Shown: one piece after another, positions 26,656 through 36,556 of the stretch
Layout of the letters: each line of letters starts with the position of its first letter
Numbering within the stretch: the first letter of the stretch is position 1
Source: Marivivens donghaensis
Lineage (GTDB): Bacteria > Pseudomonadota > Alphaproteobacteria > Rhodobacterales > Rhodobacteraceae
Direction: 5' to 3'
DNA: 64,000 nt
Assembly (NCBI RefSeq): GCF_023541015.1
Contig: NZ_JALNPR010000004.1
Coordinates: forward strand, 124,001-188,000
The notes under the pieces: model-generated
Seen by the model: the letters and a program-made list of their open reading frames with translations, nothing else
Told to the model about the DNA's origin: nothing
The model's database searches: none
Translations under genes and position numbers: made by a program

Positions 26656-27525
26656 ATGGATTTACGTGCTATTTTGATGGGGCTGTCTTTTGCCCTTATG
26701 TGGTCTTCAGCTTTCACCTCAGCACGAATTATCGTCCAATATGCCCCGCCAATGGCCTCTCTATCGCTTAGGTTTTTGGTCTCGGGTCTTCTGGGGATCG
26801 CGATTGCTTATGCGATGGGGCAGCGGGCCAAACTTACGCGAGAGCAATGGAAGGCTACGCTGATTTTTGGCGTTTGCCAGAACGCGCTTTACCTCGGCCT
26901 GTTCTTTGTGGCGATGCAAACGATTGAAGCGTCGCTGGCTGCAATCATTGCAGCGACGATGCCGTTGATCGTAGCTCTTTTCGGGTGGGTGATGGGCGAT
27001 CGGCCAAAGCCGTTAGGCATGCTCGGGCTTGTTGCAGGGATCATCGGCGTGACTGTGATCATGGGTGCACGCCTGTCGGGGACCATCGATGTGATGGGCC
27101 TCGTTCTATGCGCCATTGGTGTGACGGCACTGGCAGTTGCAACGCTGTCCGTGCGCGGTGCGTCCTCGGGCGGCAACGTTTTGATGATTGTTGGTTTGCA
27201 AATGCTGGTTGGCTCGGCTGTGCTGTCCGTGCCTGCGACGCTGCTCGAGAGCTGGGACATTATTTGGAGCTGGCAGCTGATTGTGGCGTTCTTCTACACC
27301 ACTTTGGTTCCCGGTCTTTTGGCGACCCTTGTCTGGTTCCTGCTCGTTCAGAGGATTGGCGCGATCAAAGCGGCGACGTTCCACTTTTTGAACCCGTTCT
27401 TTGGCGTAACCATTGCGTGGGCTCTGATTGGTGAAGAACTGACACACTGGGACGTGATCGGGGTTGCGATTATTGCAGCGGGAATTTTGGCCGTCCAATT
27501 GTCCAAGCAGGGCGCAAAATTATAA
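26656..27525 (+). CDS. EamA/DMT-family transporter
   Basis: 289 residues, ten predicted helices in two EamA repeats (SFALMWSSAFTSARIIVQYA; LATLVWFLLVQRIGAIKAAT; FFGVTIAWALIGEELTHWD). Resembles the YedA/RhaT-like metabolite exporters. Not closely similar to the DMT protein at 15710. Lies only about 17 bases after the HU terminator, with its own start. Substrate unknown. Confidence 0.88.
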   Translation: MDLRAILMGLSFALMWSSAFTSARIIVQYAPPMASLSLRFLVSGLLGIAIAYAMGQRAKLTREQWKATLIFGVCQNALYLGLFFVAMQTIEASLAAIIAATMPLIVALFGWVMGDRPKPLGMLGLVAGIIGVTVIMGARLSGTIDVMGLVLCAIGVTALAVATLSVRGASSGGNVLMIVGLQMLVGSAVLSVPATLLESWDIIWSWQLIVAFFYTTLVPGLLATLVWFLLVQRIGAIKAATFHFLNPFFGVTIAWALIGEELTHWDVIGVAIIAAGILAVQLSKQGAKL

Positions 27526-27544
27526 CGGCGCCTCTCGGGCGCCG
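27526..27544. terminator. GC-rich hairpin between convergent DMT and aroC genes
   Basis: CGGCGCC-TCTC-G-GGCGCCG, perfect seven-base arms with no marked T-run. Probably stops transcription from both sides weakly. Confidence 0.55.
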
Positions 27545-27569
27545 CTTAGTATCTTGAGCATCAACAGTG

Positions 27570-28673
27570 TTAGCCGATCTGACCTCGGACGCCGCCAGTG
27601 TGGGCGCGGTCGAGCAGGATATGATCGAGGATGACACACGCCGCCATTGCTTCACCAACGGGGACCGCGCGGATGCCGACGCAGGGGTCGTGGCGGCCTT
27701 TGGTGACGACTTCTGTCGGAGTGCCGTCCATGCGAATAGAACGGCGTGGAGACAGGATAGACGAGGTCGGCTTTACAGCAAAGCGCACGACGACATCTTG
27801 GCCAGTCGAAATGCCACCAAGGATACCGCCAGCGTGGTTTGACCCGTAACGCACCTGACCGTCGTCAAAGAAAATCTCGTCGGCGTTGTCGCGTCCCGTC
27901 AGGGCTGCTGCTGCCATGCCTTCGCCGATTTCAACGCCTTTGACGGCGTTGATCGACATCATCGCTGCTGCGAGATCGGTATCCAGCTTTGCATAGATCG
28001 GAGCGCCGATCCCCGCAGGGACATTACGCGCTACAACTTCGATCACTGCGCCAACGCTGTTGTGGTCATCCTTGCGGAGCCACTGAAGGTACTCTTCCCA
28101 CTCAAGCGCCATTTGCGCGTCAGGGCACCAGAAATCGTTCTGGTCGATGGCGTTCCAATCAAACCGATTACGGTCGATCTTTTTATCGCCCATCTGGACC
28201 ATGTAACCTTTGATCTCAATCGCGGGTGCGAGGGTCTTCAACACTTCGCGCGCAACACCACCAGAGGCAACGCGCGCCGCAGTTTCGCGTGCAGAGGAAC
28301 GACCCCCACCGCGATAATCGCGCAGGCCATATTTTTGGTGATATGCGAGGTCAGCGTGACCGGGGCGGAAGGTCTGGGCGATGTCGCCGTAGTCCTTGGA
28401 CCGCTGGTCTGTGTTTTCGATCATCAGCTGGATTGAGGTGCCAGTGGTCACGCCTTCAAACACACCCGACAGGATTTTCACTGCATCGGGTTCATTGCGC
28501 TGGGTCGTATTTTTGTTCTGACCTGGTTTGCGCTTGTCGAGCCAGACTTGAATCATCTCTGGTGTCAGCGCCACGCCCGGAGGGCAGCCGTCGACCGTTG
28601 CGCCCAAAGCTGGACCATGGCTCTCGCCCCACGTGGTGGTGCGGTAGATGTGACCGAAGGTATTATACGACAT
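27570..28673 (-). CDS. aroC: Chorismate synthase
   Basis: 367 residues. Starts [20 protein letters not shown], the family N-terminus including the first catalytic-region His. [18 protein letters not shown] (FMN/EPSP site) and GKGVEIGEG-like and [11 protein letters not shown]-type segments ([15 protein letters not shown]) are present. It converts EPSP to chorismate in the shikimate pathway. The start at 28673 is fixed by AGGAGG upstream; the frame is open 41 codons further but lacks family similarity. Confidence 0.97.
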   Translation of the reverse strand: MSYNTFGHIYRTTTWGESHGPALGATVDGCPPGVALTPEMIQVWLDKRKPGQNKNTTQRNEPDAVKILSGVFEGVTTGTSIQLMIENTDQRSKDYGDIAQTFRPGHADLAYHQKYGLRDYRGGGRSSARETAARVASGGVAREVLKTLAPAIEIKGYMVQMGDKKIDRNRFDWNAIDQNDFWCPDAQMALEWEEYLQWLRKDDHNSVGAVIEVVARNVPAGIGAPIYAKLDTDLAAAMMSINAVKGVEIGEGMAAAALTGRDNADEIFFDDGQVRYGSNHAGGILGGISTGQDVVVRFAVKPTSSILSPRRSIRMDGTPTEVVTKGRHDPCVGIRAVPVGEAMAACVILDHILLDRAHTGGVRGQIG

Positions 28674-28777
28674 GGGCGCCTCCTTTGTTGTTTCCTCTAT
28701 CGCGGACAGGGCGAGGGGCCAAGGTCTTTTGCGAATTCCTCTTGAACATCGTTTTTGCGCGTCTATGTTCGCCGTTA

Positions 28778-28857
28778 CCTCGGGGTGCTCTGGCAACAGG
28801 GCTGAGATGCGAAAGCGAACCCGTTGAACCTGAACCGGTTAAGACCGGCGGAGGGAA
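28778..28857 (+). ncRNA. TPP (thiamine pyrophosphate) riboswitch, THI element
   Basis: Conserved blocks in order: CGGGGTGC, GGCTGAGATGCG, GAACCCGTTGAACCTGA, and CCGGTTAAGACCGGCGGAGGGA. These match the THI-box core (pyrimidine-sensor GGGGUGC/GGCUGAGA and pyrophosphate-sensor CCUGA...GGAGGGA). It ends about 60 bases before thiB, so it probably controls thiBPQ transcription or translation in response to TPP. Confidence 0.95.
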
Positions 28858-28916
28858 GGTGCAGAGTTGATCCTCTTGACCCCCGTCCGTTCGGCGCATG
28901 AAGAGGAAAGACCATT

Positions 28917-29900
28917 ATGAAAACCACCCTCACGCATGTCGCAGGACTATGTTTCGTTGCCACTGGCGCAATCGCTGAAACATCGACCCTGACGATTTAC
29001 ACCTACGACGGCTTTAACAGCGAATGGGGCCCAGGTCCGCAGATCGAGGCGAACTTTGAGGCCGAATGCGCCTGTGATCTGGAGTTTGTCGCCGCTGGTG
29101 ACGGCGCTGCCGTACTGTCGCGCCTGAAACTCGAAGGCGCAAATACGGATGCAGATATCGTGCTCGGCCTCGATACGAACCTGACGGCGGATGCAGCGGC
29201 GACCGGCCTTTTTGCGGCATCGGGCGTGACTGCAGCCTATGATTTGCCAATCGAATGGTCCGACGACACATTTGTTCCGTTCGATTGGGGCTATTTTGCT
29301 TTCGTTGCTGGGAAGGACGTCGAAGCACCGACCAATTTCCGTGAACTCGCTGCAAGCGACCTGAAAATCGTAATCCAAGACCCGCGGTCGTCGACACCAG
29401 GTCTGGGCCTCGTCCTCTGGATTGAAGCGGCCTATGGTGACGAAGCTGGCAGCATTTGGGCTGATCTGGCAGACAACATCGTCACCGTAACCCCCGGATG
29501 GTCCGAAGCCTACGGTCTATTCCTCGAAGGCGAAGCAGACGCTGTATTGTCCTACACAACCTCGCCTGCCTATCACCTGATCGCGGAAGGCGACGACAGC
29601 AAGACATCGTGGGCCTTTGAAGAGGGTCATTACATGCAGGTCGAAGTTGCAGCAAAGGTCGCATCGACCGATGTGCCAGAGCTTGCGGATGCCTTCCTCG
29701 CGTTCATGACGACCGAAGGGTTCCAGTCTGTGATTCCGACAACCAACTGGATGTATCCTGCGGTGACACCTGCGGTTGGTCTGCCCGAAGGGTTTGAGAC
29801 CCTTGTCACACCCTCGACCGCTTTGTTGCTCAGCTCTGAGGATGCGGCTGCAAAGTCGGGTCCGGCGATTGACGCATGGCGCGCAGCACTCGCTCAATAA
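28917..29900 (+). CDS. thiB: Thiamine ABC transporter, periplasmic binding protein
   Basis: 327 residues with a signal peptide (ending near GAIAE). Thiamine-binding fold: LTIYTYDGFNSEWGPGPQ, DADIVLGLDTNL, QDPRSSTPGLGLVLW, IPTTNWMYPAV. The TPP riboswitch directly upstream supports specificity for thiamine or phosphate esters. It overlaps thiP by 25 bases. Confidence 0.95.
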   Translation: MKTTLTHVAGLCFVATGAIAETSTLTIYTYDGFNSEWGPGPQIEANFEAECACDLEFVAAGDGAAVLSRLKLEGANTDADIVLGLDTNLTADAAATGLFAASGVTAAYDLPIEWSDDTFVPFDWGYFAFVAGKDVEAPTNFRELAASDLKIVIQDPRSSTPGLGLVLWIEAAYGDEAGSIWADLADNIVTVTPGWSEAYGLFLEGEADAVLSYTTSPAYHLIAEGDDSKTSWAFEEGHYMQVEVAAKVASTDVPELADAFLAFMTTEGFQSVIPTTNWMYPAVTPAVGLPEGFETLVTPSTALLLSSEDAAAKSGPAIDAWRAALAQ

Positions 29901-31417
29901 ACTATCCACGCTGGCCGGGGGCGATGGTGATCGCCCTCGTGCTAGTGTTGACGCTGGGAACGCTGTTGGCTGTTCTTTGGCGCGCCGAAGGCGTGGGTGG
30001 GCTAGGTCGGGCTGAATGGGCCGCCATTCGGTTTACCGTGCTTCAGGCCATACTATCTGCGGCGGCCAGTGTTGTGCTGGCGATCCCAGTTGCGCGGGCG
30101 CTATCTCGACGCAGGTTTCGGGGACGCTCGGTCCTTATAACGCTCCTCGGCGCTCCATTCATTTTGCCAGTCATTGTCGCGGTTATGGGGCTGTTGGCTG
30201 TCTTTGGCCGCAATGGTCTTTTGAATGATGCGATCTCTATGGCGGGCGGGGATCGGATCTCAATCTATGGGCTGGGCGGCGTTGTGTTGGCTCATGTCTT
30301 CTTCAACCTTCCGCTTGCGGTGCGGATGATACTGCAAGGCTGGATCGCTATACCCGCCGAGAGATTTCGGTTGGTCGTGAGCCTTGGTGCCTCGGTGAGC
30401 GCAATGCTAGAGCGACCGATGTTACGAGCCGTTTTGCCGGGTGCGTTTATGGCCATTTTCCTGATTTGCTTGACGAGTTTTGCTGTCGCACTCGTTCTGG
30501 GCGGTGGCCCAAAGGCAACCACGGTTGAATTGGCAATCTATCAGGCTGTGAGATTTGACTTCGACCTCGGGCGGGCCGCGCTTTTGGCTGCTGTCCAATT
30601 CGGTTTGTCCATTATCGCCGCGCTGGCTGCGTGGTTCATCACTGTTCCTGAAGGCTTTGGGGCGGGGTTGGACCGTGTTCTGCCGCGCTGGGATGGAGCC
30701 AGCCTATGGGAGCGGTCATGCGATGCCCTCGCTATCGCATTGGCCGCTGCATTTCTGATTCTGCCGCTATCGATGGTGGTCATCAAAGGCATGATTGGCT
30801 TGTCCGATCTGCCAGCGTCCGTTTGGCCCGCAATTGCGCGTTCGGTTTCAGTCGCTGCGGTTTCTACTGCTTTGACCATCACTGCCGCAGTCCTCTTATC
30901 GATGCGTGGCGGACGCGCCGTTGGGGTGGCCTCAGCCTTGCCGTTGGCTGCGTCTTCATTGGTGGTCGGGACGGGGCTCTTTGTTGTTGTTCAACCTATG
31001 TTCAATCCCGGGAAATTAGCGCTGCTGGTCACGGCTTTGATGAATGCGCTTATGGCGCTTCCTTTTGCGCTACGGGTCATCGCGCCTGCGTTTGAACGTG
31101 TTGAGGCGGACTACGGACGCCTTGCCGATTCGATCGGGCTGAAAGGTTGGGCGCGGGTTAGAATTTCAGTCCTGCCTCGTATTCGAAAGCCGCTCGGCTT
31201 TGCTGCAGGATTGGCGGCAGCACTTTCGATGGGTGATCTTGGTGTGATCGCTCTCTTTGCGACCTCGGACCAGCAGACTTTGCCGTTGTTGATGTATCAA
31301 TTGATGGGAAGTTACCGCACGGATGCCGCGTCTGGCGCGGCACTTGTGTTGTTGAGTCTGAGCCTTTGTGCCTTTTGGATTTTCGACAGGGGAGGACGCG
31401 CCGATGCTGATGCTTGA
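29876..31417 (+). CDS. thiP: Thiamine ABC transporter permease
   Basis: 513 residues, about twelve membrane helices in two fused BPD halves, as in ThiP. Each half carries a coupling loop (GWIAIPAERFRLVVSLGAS; RVEADYGRLADSIGLKGWAR). Works with ThiB and ThiQ to bring thiamine into the cytosol. Start ATGGCGCGCAGC lies within the thiB 3' end; the 3' end overlaps thiQ by 14 bases, so translation is coupled. Confidence 0.93.
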   Translation: MARSTRSINYPRWPGAMVIALVLVLTLGTLLAVLWRAEGVGGLGRAEWAAIRFTVLQAILSAAASVVLAIPVARALSRRRFRGRSVLITLLGAPFILPVIVAVMGLLAVFGRNGLLNDAISMAGGDRISIYGLGGVVLAHVFFNLPLAVRMILQGWIAIPAERFRLVVSLGASVSAMLERPMLRAVLPGAFMAIFLICLTSFAVALVLGGGPKATTVELAIYQAVRFDFDLGRAALLAAVQFGLSIIAALAAWFITVPEGFGAGLDRVLPRWDGASLWERSCDALAIALAAAFLILPLSMVVIKGMIGLSDLPASVWPAIARSVSVAAVSTALTITAAVLLSMRGGRAVGVASALPLAASSLVVGTGLFVVVQPMFNPGKLALLVTALMNALMALPFALRVIAPAFERVEADYGRLADSIGLKGWARVRISVLPRIRKPLGFAAGLAAALSMGDLGVIALFATSDQQTLPLLMYQLMGSYRTDAASGAALVLLSLSLCAFWIFDRGGRADADA

Positions 31418-32102
31418 AAACCTGAATGTGCGTCAGGGTGATTTCCACCTAACGGCAAATGTAGGCTTTGCGGCGGGCCAGATTACAGCTCTCATCGGCC
31501 CGTCTGGTGCTGGCAAATCCACGATCCTTTCTGTGATCGCGGGTTTCTATCAAGCCGAAGGGCAGGTGTTGTGGCGCGGTGAGCCGATAACCGATTTGCG
31601 ACCTGATCAGAGACCAGTTTCGATCCTGTTCCAAGACAACAACCTCTTTCCTCATTTGACTGTTTCACAGAATGTCGGCCTCGCGCTGCGAGCATCGCTT
31701 CGGCTGACGCGCGATGAACCGCGCCGCGTTGATGAAATGCTCGCCAGCGTCGGGCTATCGGGAATGGGAGCCAGAAAACCTGCGGCTCTCTCGGGCGGGC
31801 AACAGAGCCGCGCAGCGCTGGCGCGGCTTTTGCTGCAGGATCGTCCTGTGATCCTCTTGGACGAACCCTTTGCCGCTTTGGGACCCGGTCTCAAGCAAGA
31901 GATGCTTACCCTCGTGCGGGAGCGCGCGCTTACCGACAATCGTGTCGTTTTGATGGTGACTCATGACCCGCAGGATGCGCTGGTCGCTGCTGATCAAATT
32001 GCCCTGGTCGATGAAGGGCAGTTATTCGCACCTTTGCCGGCACGAGAGGTGATGGATAACCCGCCTGATGTGCTGCAGCGGTATTTAGGAACCTCCTCCT
32101 AG
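31404..32102 (+). CDS. thiQ: Thiamine ABC transporter ATP-binding protein
   Basis: 232-residue ATPase: Walker A GPSGAGKST near 37-45, signature LSGGQQSRAALARLL, Walker B VILLDEPFAALGP, switch MVTHDPQDAL. Start MLMLENLN at 31404 inside the thiP 3' end. An in-frame ATG at 31368 would add 12 residues without family similarity. Last gene of the riboswitch-controlled operon. Confidence 0.94.
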   Translation: MLMLENLNVRQGDFHLTANVGFAAGQITALIGPSGAGKSTILSVIAGFYQAEGQVLWRGEPITDLRPDQRPVSILFQDNNLFPHLTVSQNVGLALRASLRLTRDEPRRVDEMLASVGLSGMGARKPAALSGGQQSRAALARLLLQDRPVILLDEPFAALGPGLKQEMLTLVRERALTDNRVVLMVTHDPQDALVAADQIALVDEGQLFAPLPAREVMDNPPDVLQRYLGTSS

Positions 32103-32107
32103 AAATG

Positions 32108-32138
32108 AAAAAGGCCCGCCAATTTGGCGGGCCTTTTC
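32108..32138. terminator. Bidirectional terminator between thiQ and petC
   Basis: AAGGCCCGCCA-ATT-TGGCGGGCCTT stem, flanked by A-run on the left and TTTT on the right, so it can stop both convergent operons. Confidence 0.92.
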
Positions 32139-32157
32139 CTATTCAGAGCGCGTCAGA

Positions 32158-33021
32158 TTACTCTTCGTCGCGCTTTTTACCTTTGTGCGGTGCCCACAGA
32201 CGTTTGTTGGTCATGTAGAGCAGAACCGACAGAACGATCAGGAAGATCACGCCGGTCAGGCCAGCTTCTTTACGAGCGTTCAGTTTCGGCTCAGCAGCCC
32301 ACATCAGGAATGCAGCAACGTCCTGAGCTTCGTGGTGCAGGTCGTTGGAGTGACCGTCATCGAATTCAGTGTCTTCACCGTAGAGCGGCTGTGCCATCGC
32401 GATCCAGCTGCCCGGATAGAGGTGGTTGCCGTGCTCGTCTTTACATTCGTTCGGGTAGCCACCTGCAGTAAAGACGGTGTTGTAGTTACCGTCAAAACCT
32501 TCAGGCGCACATTCAGGTGCCTCTTCGTAGCCGGACAGAAGCGACGCGATGTACTCGGGGCCGCCCATGCCTTTGACGATCTGGTTGATACCGAGGCCGT
32601 AGGGGCCGTGGAAACCAGCGCGTGCTTTGGCCATCAGGGACAAGTCAGGTGCGTTTGACAGCGACGAACCAGGGAATTTGTCAGCCGGAGTGGCGGCGCG
32701 GAAGTCGCCTTCACCGTCCGCAAGTTCAGGATCCCAAACTTCGAACTGACCAGCGTAGTCCCAGACTTCGTCGATGCCGTAGTGCGGTCCGCCCTCATCA
32801 GCGAGGGTGCCGATGCGAACGTGCTCGAGGCCGTGACATGCCGAACAAACTTCGGTGTAGATTTTCAGACCGCGCTGAAGCTGCATCTGGTCGTAAGAGC
32901 CGAACGGGCCTTCGAACGAGAATGCGAAATCTTCGACGTGACTGGTGCCACCCGATGCCAGAGCAGCACCGGAGGACAGGCCAAGAGCGATCGCGGCGGA
33001 AAGGGTAAGTTTACGGAACAT
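32158..33021 (-). CDS. petC: Cytochrome c1 of the bc1 complex
   Basis: 287 residues. Signal peptide to about residue 23 (AALASGG), haem c site CSACH at 59-63 followed by GLEHVRIGTL, likely axial Met in WIAMAQPLYG, and a C-terminal membrane anchor (GLTGVIFLIVLSVLLYMTNK) ending in a charged tail. Accepts electrons from the Rieske centre and passes them to cytochrome c. Last gene of petABC. Start MFRKLTLSAA at 33021 follows AAAGGAAAC; a longer frame adds seven residues. Confidence 0.97.
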   Translation of the reverse strand: MFRKLTLSAAIALGLSSGAALASGGTSHVEDFAFSFEGPFGSYDQMQLQRGLKIYTEVCSACHGLEHVRIGTLADEGGPHYGIDEVWDYAGQFEVWDPELADGEGDFRAATPADKFPGSSLSNAPDLSLMAKARAGFHGPYGLGINQIVKGMGGPEYIASLLSGYEEAPECAPEGFDGNYNTVFTAGGYPNECKDEHGNHLYPGSWIAMAQPLYGEDTEFDDGHSNDLHHEAQDVAAFLMWAAEPKLNARKEAGLTGVIFLIVLSVLLYMTNKRLWAPHKGKKRDEE

Positions 33022-33038
33022 AGTTCTTGTTTCCTTTC

Positions 33039-34352
33039 TCACTCGGCCGGGTTGCCGTAGTGGGCATTGAAATCTTCCTCGATGGTCGCAGGCTGTGCCA
33101 GCGGCTTTTCGATTACACCCAGCAGCGGCAGGATGACGAGGAAGTACGAGAACCAGTAGGTCGCAGCGATGAGCGAGATCCAGTCATACGGGAAGGTTGT
33201 TGCCTGTGCGCCAACCCACATCAGTACGAAGAAATCGACGACCAGCAGAGCGAACCACCATTTGAACATCGGACGGTAACGACCCGAACGTACTTTGGAT
33301 GTGTCCAGCCAAGGTGCCAGAGCCATTACAGCGATCGCACCGAACATCGCGAGAACGCCAAAGAACTTTGCGTCGACGATGCCAGCAGTGATGAAGCTTG
33401 CGAACTGAACGGCCCAAACGTCAGCGGTGAACGCACGCAGGATCGCGTAGAACGGCAGGAAGTACCATTCAGGAACGATGTGCGCCGGAGTCGCCAGCGG
33501 GTTTGCCGGAATGTAGTTGTCCGGGTGGCCGAGGTAGTTCGGCATGAAGCCTACGATAGCAACGAAGACCACGAGGATCACAGCGAGTGCGAAGAGGTCT
33601 TTGATGACGAAGTAGGGCCAGAACGGCAGAGTGTCTTTCTGTGCTTCTTCTTTCGAGCCACGACGAACTTCAACACCAGTTGGGTTGTTGTTGCCTGTCG
33701 AGTGGAATGCCCAGATGTGCACCAATGTCAGGCCGGCCAGAACGAACGGCAGCAGGTAGTGCAGCGAGAAGAAACGGTTCAGAGCTGGTTGACCAACAGC
33801 GGACGCACCGAGCAGCCAAGTCTGGATCGATTCACCGATGAACGGGATCGCACCAAATAGACCGGTGATAACAGCGGTACCGTGGAACGACATCTGGCCC
33901 CAAGGCAGAACGTAGCCCATGAACGCGGTGCCCATCATGATCAGGTACATAAGCATACCGATGATCCATGTGACTTCGCGCGGTGCTTTGTACGAACCGT
34001 AGTAAAGGCCGCGGAAGATGTGTGCGTAAACAGCCACGAAGAACAGCGATGCGCCGTTCATGTGGAAGTAACGGATCATGTGACCGCCGTTTACGTCGCG
34101 CATGATGTGTTCGATCGAAGCGAACGCCATGTCAACGTGCGGGGTGTAGTGCATGACGAGCACAACACCAGTTGCAATCTGAAGACCCAGTGTGAAGGCC
34201 AAGACAATGCCCCAGATCCACATCCAGTTAAGGTTCTTCGGAGTTGGGATCATGAGGGTGTCATAGAGAAGACCGATGACGGGCAGGCGGCTGTGGAGCC
34301 ATTTTTCTGCGCCAGTCTTCGGCTCGTAATGATCGTGCGGGATACCGGACAT
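33039..34352 (-). CDS. petB: Cytochrome b of the bc1 complex
   Basis: 437 residues, eight membrane helices. Haem-ligand His pairs (VLVMHYTPH and HYLLPF on helices B and D), Qo-site [14 protein letters not shown], and GAVVTGLF-type region ([19 protein letters not shown]). It oxidises quinol at the Qo site and reduces quinone at Qi. Middle gene of petABC, 12 bases after petA. Length is typical of Rhodobacter cytochrome b. Confidence 0.97.
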   Translation of the reverse strand: MSGIPHDHYEPKTGAEKWLHSRLPVIGLLYDTLMIPTPKNLNWMWIWGIVLAFTLGLQIATGVVLVMHYTPHVDMAFASIEHIMRDVNGGHMIRYFHMNGASLFFVAVYAHIFRGLYYGSYKAPREVTWIIGMLMYLIMMGTAFMGYVLPWGQMSFHGTAVITGLFGAIPFIGESIQTWLLGASAVGQPALNRFFSLHYLLPFVLAGLTLVHIWAFHSTGNNNPTGVEVRRGSKEEAQKDTLPFWPYFVIKDLFALAVILVVFVAIVGFMPNYLGHPDNYIPANPLATPAHIVPEWYFLPFYAILRAFTADVWAVQFASFITAGIVDAKFFGVLAMFGAIAVMALAPWLDTSKVRSGRYRPMFKWWFALLVVDFFVLMWVGAQATTFPYDWISLIAATYWFSYFLVILPLLGVIEKPLAQPATIEEDFNAHYGNPAE

Positions 34353-34364
34353 TCGTGCCTCTCC

Positions 34365-34925
34365 TTAGCCGAGCTGGATTGTGGTTTCGTCGATAAAGGC
34401 AGCGACGGGGATATCGAGGTTGCGCGGTGCCGGACCTTTGCGGATGCGGCCTGCGGTGTCGTAGTGCGAACCGTGGCACGGGCAGTACCAGCCACCGAAA
34501 TCGCCCGACTCACCGAGCGGCACGCAGCCAAGGTGGGTACAAACGCCCATCTGAACGAGCCATACGCCGTCTTCCGACAGTGCGCGGTTTTCGTCCGAAG
34601 CATCTGCATCGGCAGCCAAGTTTGCGTTTTCAGCATTCTGGTCAGGCAGCGCATTCAGTTCAACTGCGCGAGCTGCGTCGATTTCTTCCTGCGTACGTGC
34701 GCGGATGAAAACAGGCTTGCCCTGCCACAGAACAGTCAACTGGGTGCCAGCGGCAACCGAGCTAACGTCTACACGCTTCGAGGCTTGCGCCTGAACGTCT
34801 GCGGACGGGTTCATCTGATTAACGAGAGGCCAGACAGCGGCGCCGGTCACCACTGCGCCCGCACCTGCGGTAGCGTAGTAGATGAAATCGCGGCGTGTGC
34901 CCTGGTGTTCTTCTTGATGTGACAC
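34365..34925 (-). CDS. petA: Rieske iron-sulfur subunit of the bc1 complex
   Basis: 186 residues from a GTG start. Twin-arginine leader [20 protein letters not shown], which stays as the membrane anchor. 2Fe-2S ligands lie in CTHLGC (129-134) and CPCHGSH (148-154); the disulfide cysteines are inside the same motifs. Start choice: GGAG sits directly against the ATG at 34934 (unusable spacing) but nine bases from GTG at 34925, and MSHQEE matches the R. capsulatus N-terminus MSHAED. There is an acidic insertion around 95-120. Confidence 0.95.
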   Translation of the reverse strand: MSHQEEHQGTRRDFIYYATAGAGAVVTGAAVWPLVNQMNPSADVQAQASKRVDVSSVAAGTQLTVLWQGKPVFIRARTQEEIDAARAVELNALPDQNAENANLAADADASDENRALSEDGVWLVQMGVCTHLGCVPLGESGDFGGWYCPCHGSHYDTAGRIRKGPAPRNLDIPVAAFIDETTIQLG

Positions 34926-35255
34926 GGGGTGCATCTCCGATTTTTCCGGGCCTCGGCCCATACGAATAGGACAGACGGCAGAAAACCGCCGTCCGTTCGG
35001 GCGCTGTTTAGCTATCAAAACCTGTCGCGTCTAGCGGACAATCGGGCGCAGGCATTGGGAATAAGGTCGTAGGGTGGGGAAAGATGGCGCAAAAACCACA
35101 ATTTGCCCCGTAATCTGGTGGTAATTTCGATATTTGCGAGATTCCGTAGCGATTTTTTTGTGCGGGAGGCAAAATGACGCGAAGCCGCCGCGACGCTTGA
35201 TAGCTTAGGGCTCGAGGCGTAGGACGGGAACAAATATCAATTTTGGGATGTTATC
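34926..35255. promoter_or_regulatory. Divergent intergenic region upstream of petA and an outer-membrane protein gene
   Basis: About 330 bases without a gene. Near petA are two hairpins that would form in its leader: GGGCC-TC-GGCCC (34948-34959) and GACGGC/GCCGTC (34974-34993). The rest is AT-richer around TTTTTTTG (35153-35160) and presumably holds both promoters. No clear regulator site recognised. Confidence 0.5.
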
Positions 35256-35921
35256 ATGACAAAAGCCAAACTTCTTACGGCCATCGCATTTGTCGCCCTG
35301 CCGACCTTCGCCGCGGCAGAATTCGAAATTAGTGGCTACACGGGTACACAGGGCGCACCTCATTCTCCGGTCACGATGGATGACGATGAGAATGGTGGCG
35401 TGACTAGTTATACATTTGGTTGGGAAGGTAAGCCTTTCGCGATGCCCCCCTACTATGGCTTCCGAGGAACGTGGTGGCGCACCGACAACCTCGGCTTTGG
35501 TGTCGAGTACACGCACTCCAAGGTTTATGCTGACGCAGATTCACTAGCAGCCGCAAATTATGAGCGTTTCGAACTGACGGACGGTATCAACGTACTGACC
35601 GCAAACGCGACATACCGCTGGAATGACAAATGGGCTTCCGGCGCTGTGACACCTTACGTTGGCGGTGGTCTTGGTTTCACGTTCCCGCACGTCGATATTC
35701 AAGCAGATGGTGGCGCAACCCACACTTGGGAATACCAGATTACTGGCGCTGCGGCCCGCCTTTACGCAGGTGCGAAGTATGATCTCAGCGATACTTGGGC
35801 CGTGTTCGGTGAATACCAGTTCACATACAGCAAACAGGACATCGATTTGGACAATGGCGGCAACGTCCAGTTCAACTTGATTACAAATGCGCTGAACGTT
35901 GGCCTTAGCTACACGTTCTAA
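35256..35921 (+). CDS. Outer-membrane beta-barrel protein, possibly LpxQ-like
   Basis: 221 residues: signal peptide (cleavage near FAAAEF), then alternating strands with aromatic girdles and a terminal Phe (LNVGLSYTF), as in eight-stranded barrels. The start of the mature part (EFEISGYTGTQGAPHSPVTM) resembles the lipid A oxidase LpxQ group seen in alphaproteobacteria, but enzymatic residues cannot be confirmed by eye. A general OmpW/porin-like barrel is the safe call. Confidence 0.75.
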   Translation: MTKAKLLTAIAFVALPTFAAAEFEISGYTGTQGAPHSPVTMDDDENGGVTSYTFGWEGKPFAMPPYYGFRGTWWRTDNLGFGVEYTHSKVYADADSLAAANYERFELTDGINVLTANATYRWNDKWASGAVTPYVGGGLGFTFPHVDIQADGGATHTWEYQITGAAARLYAGAKYDLSDTWAVFGEYQFTYSKQDIDLDNGGNVQFNLITNALNVGLSYTF

Positions 35922-35924
35922 CCC

Positions 35925-36527
35925 TTATTCCGGTACGGTGTCCGTCATGGATTTCCGTGCCGCGAATTCGGCGTGCCATTTTGCCAGTTCAGGCCGTGTG
36001 GCGCGCCAATTCCGATCTCCCAAACGAAAATCGACGTAGGACAGCGCGACGCCAATCGCAATCTGACCCATGTCGAGCGGCCCCAGAAGATTGCTGATCC
36101 AGCGTTCTTCGACGGCAGTGAGAGCACGGTCAATCTTTGCCCACTGAGCCTCAACCCATTCGGGATACTGACATTCGGCGGGACGCATACGGGCTTCGTA
36201 GACAATTGCCACAGCGGCTTCGAGAATCGCATCCGCGGTCGCTTCGAGCGTCAGAACATCCCACTGGCGATCAGCCGGATAAAGGCCGAGGTCCCAATGC
36301 GTATCGAGGTAGCGCGTGATGACGCGGCTATCGTAAATTGCGGGGCCTGACTCGCGGATCAGGGCGGGGATTTTTCCCAGCGGGTTCGCCGCAATAACCG
36401 ACGAATCGGTGGCCAAGGGCGTGGTGGCGACCATCACCTCTTCGACCTCGTCCGTTTTGCCAGCTTCGCGGATCAAAACGCGGACTTTTCGAACGAATGG
36501 GGATGTGATCGAGGCGATTAGTTTCAT
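35925..36527 (-). CDS. Glutathione S-transferase family protein
   Basis: 200 residues. N-terminal thioredoxin-like domain (KLIASITSPFVRKVRVLIRE; IPALIRESGPAIYDSRVITRYL, with the cis-Pro and the glutathione-contact Ser) and an all-helical C-terminal domain. Cytosolic; substrate unknown. It is convergent with the barrel gene, 4 bases apart. Confidence 0.88.
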   Translation of the reverse strand: MKLIASITSPFVRKVRVLIREAGKTDEVEEVMVATTPLATDSSVIAANPLGKIPALIRESGPAIYDSRVITRYLDTHWDLGLYPADRQWDVLTLEATADAILEAAVAIVYEARMRPAECQYPEWVEAQWAKIDRALTAVEERWISNLLGPLDMGQIAIGVALSYVDFRLGDRNWRATRPELAKWHAEFAARKSMTDTVPE

Positions 36528-36556
36528 TGTCGTATCCTACGTTGAGTTGCCCAAGG

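Noticed and set aside
33882-34922. 346-codon plus-strand frame opposite petB and petA
   Set aside because: Antisense to two unmistakable bc1 genes; translation has no recognisable protein features.
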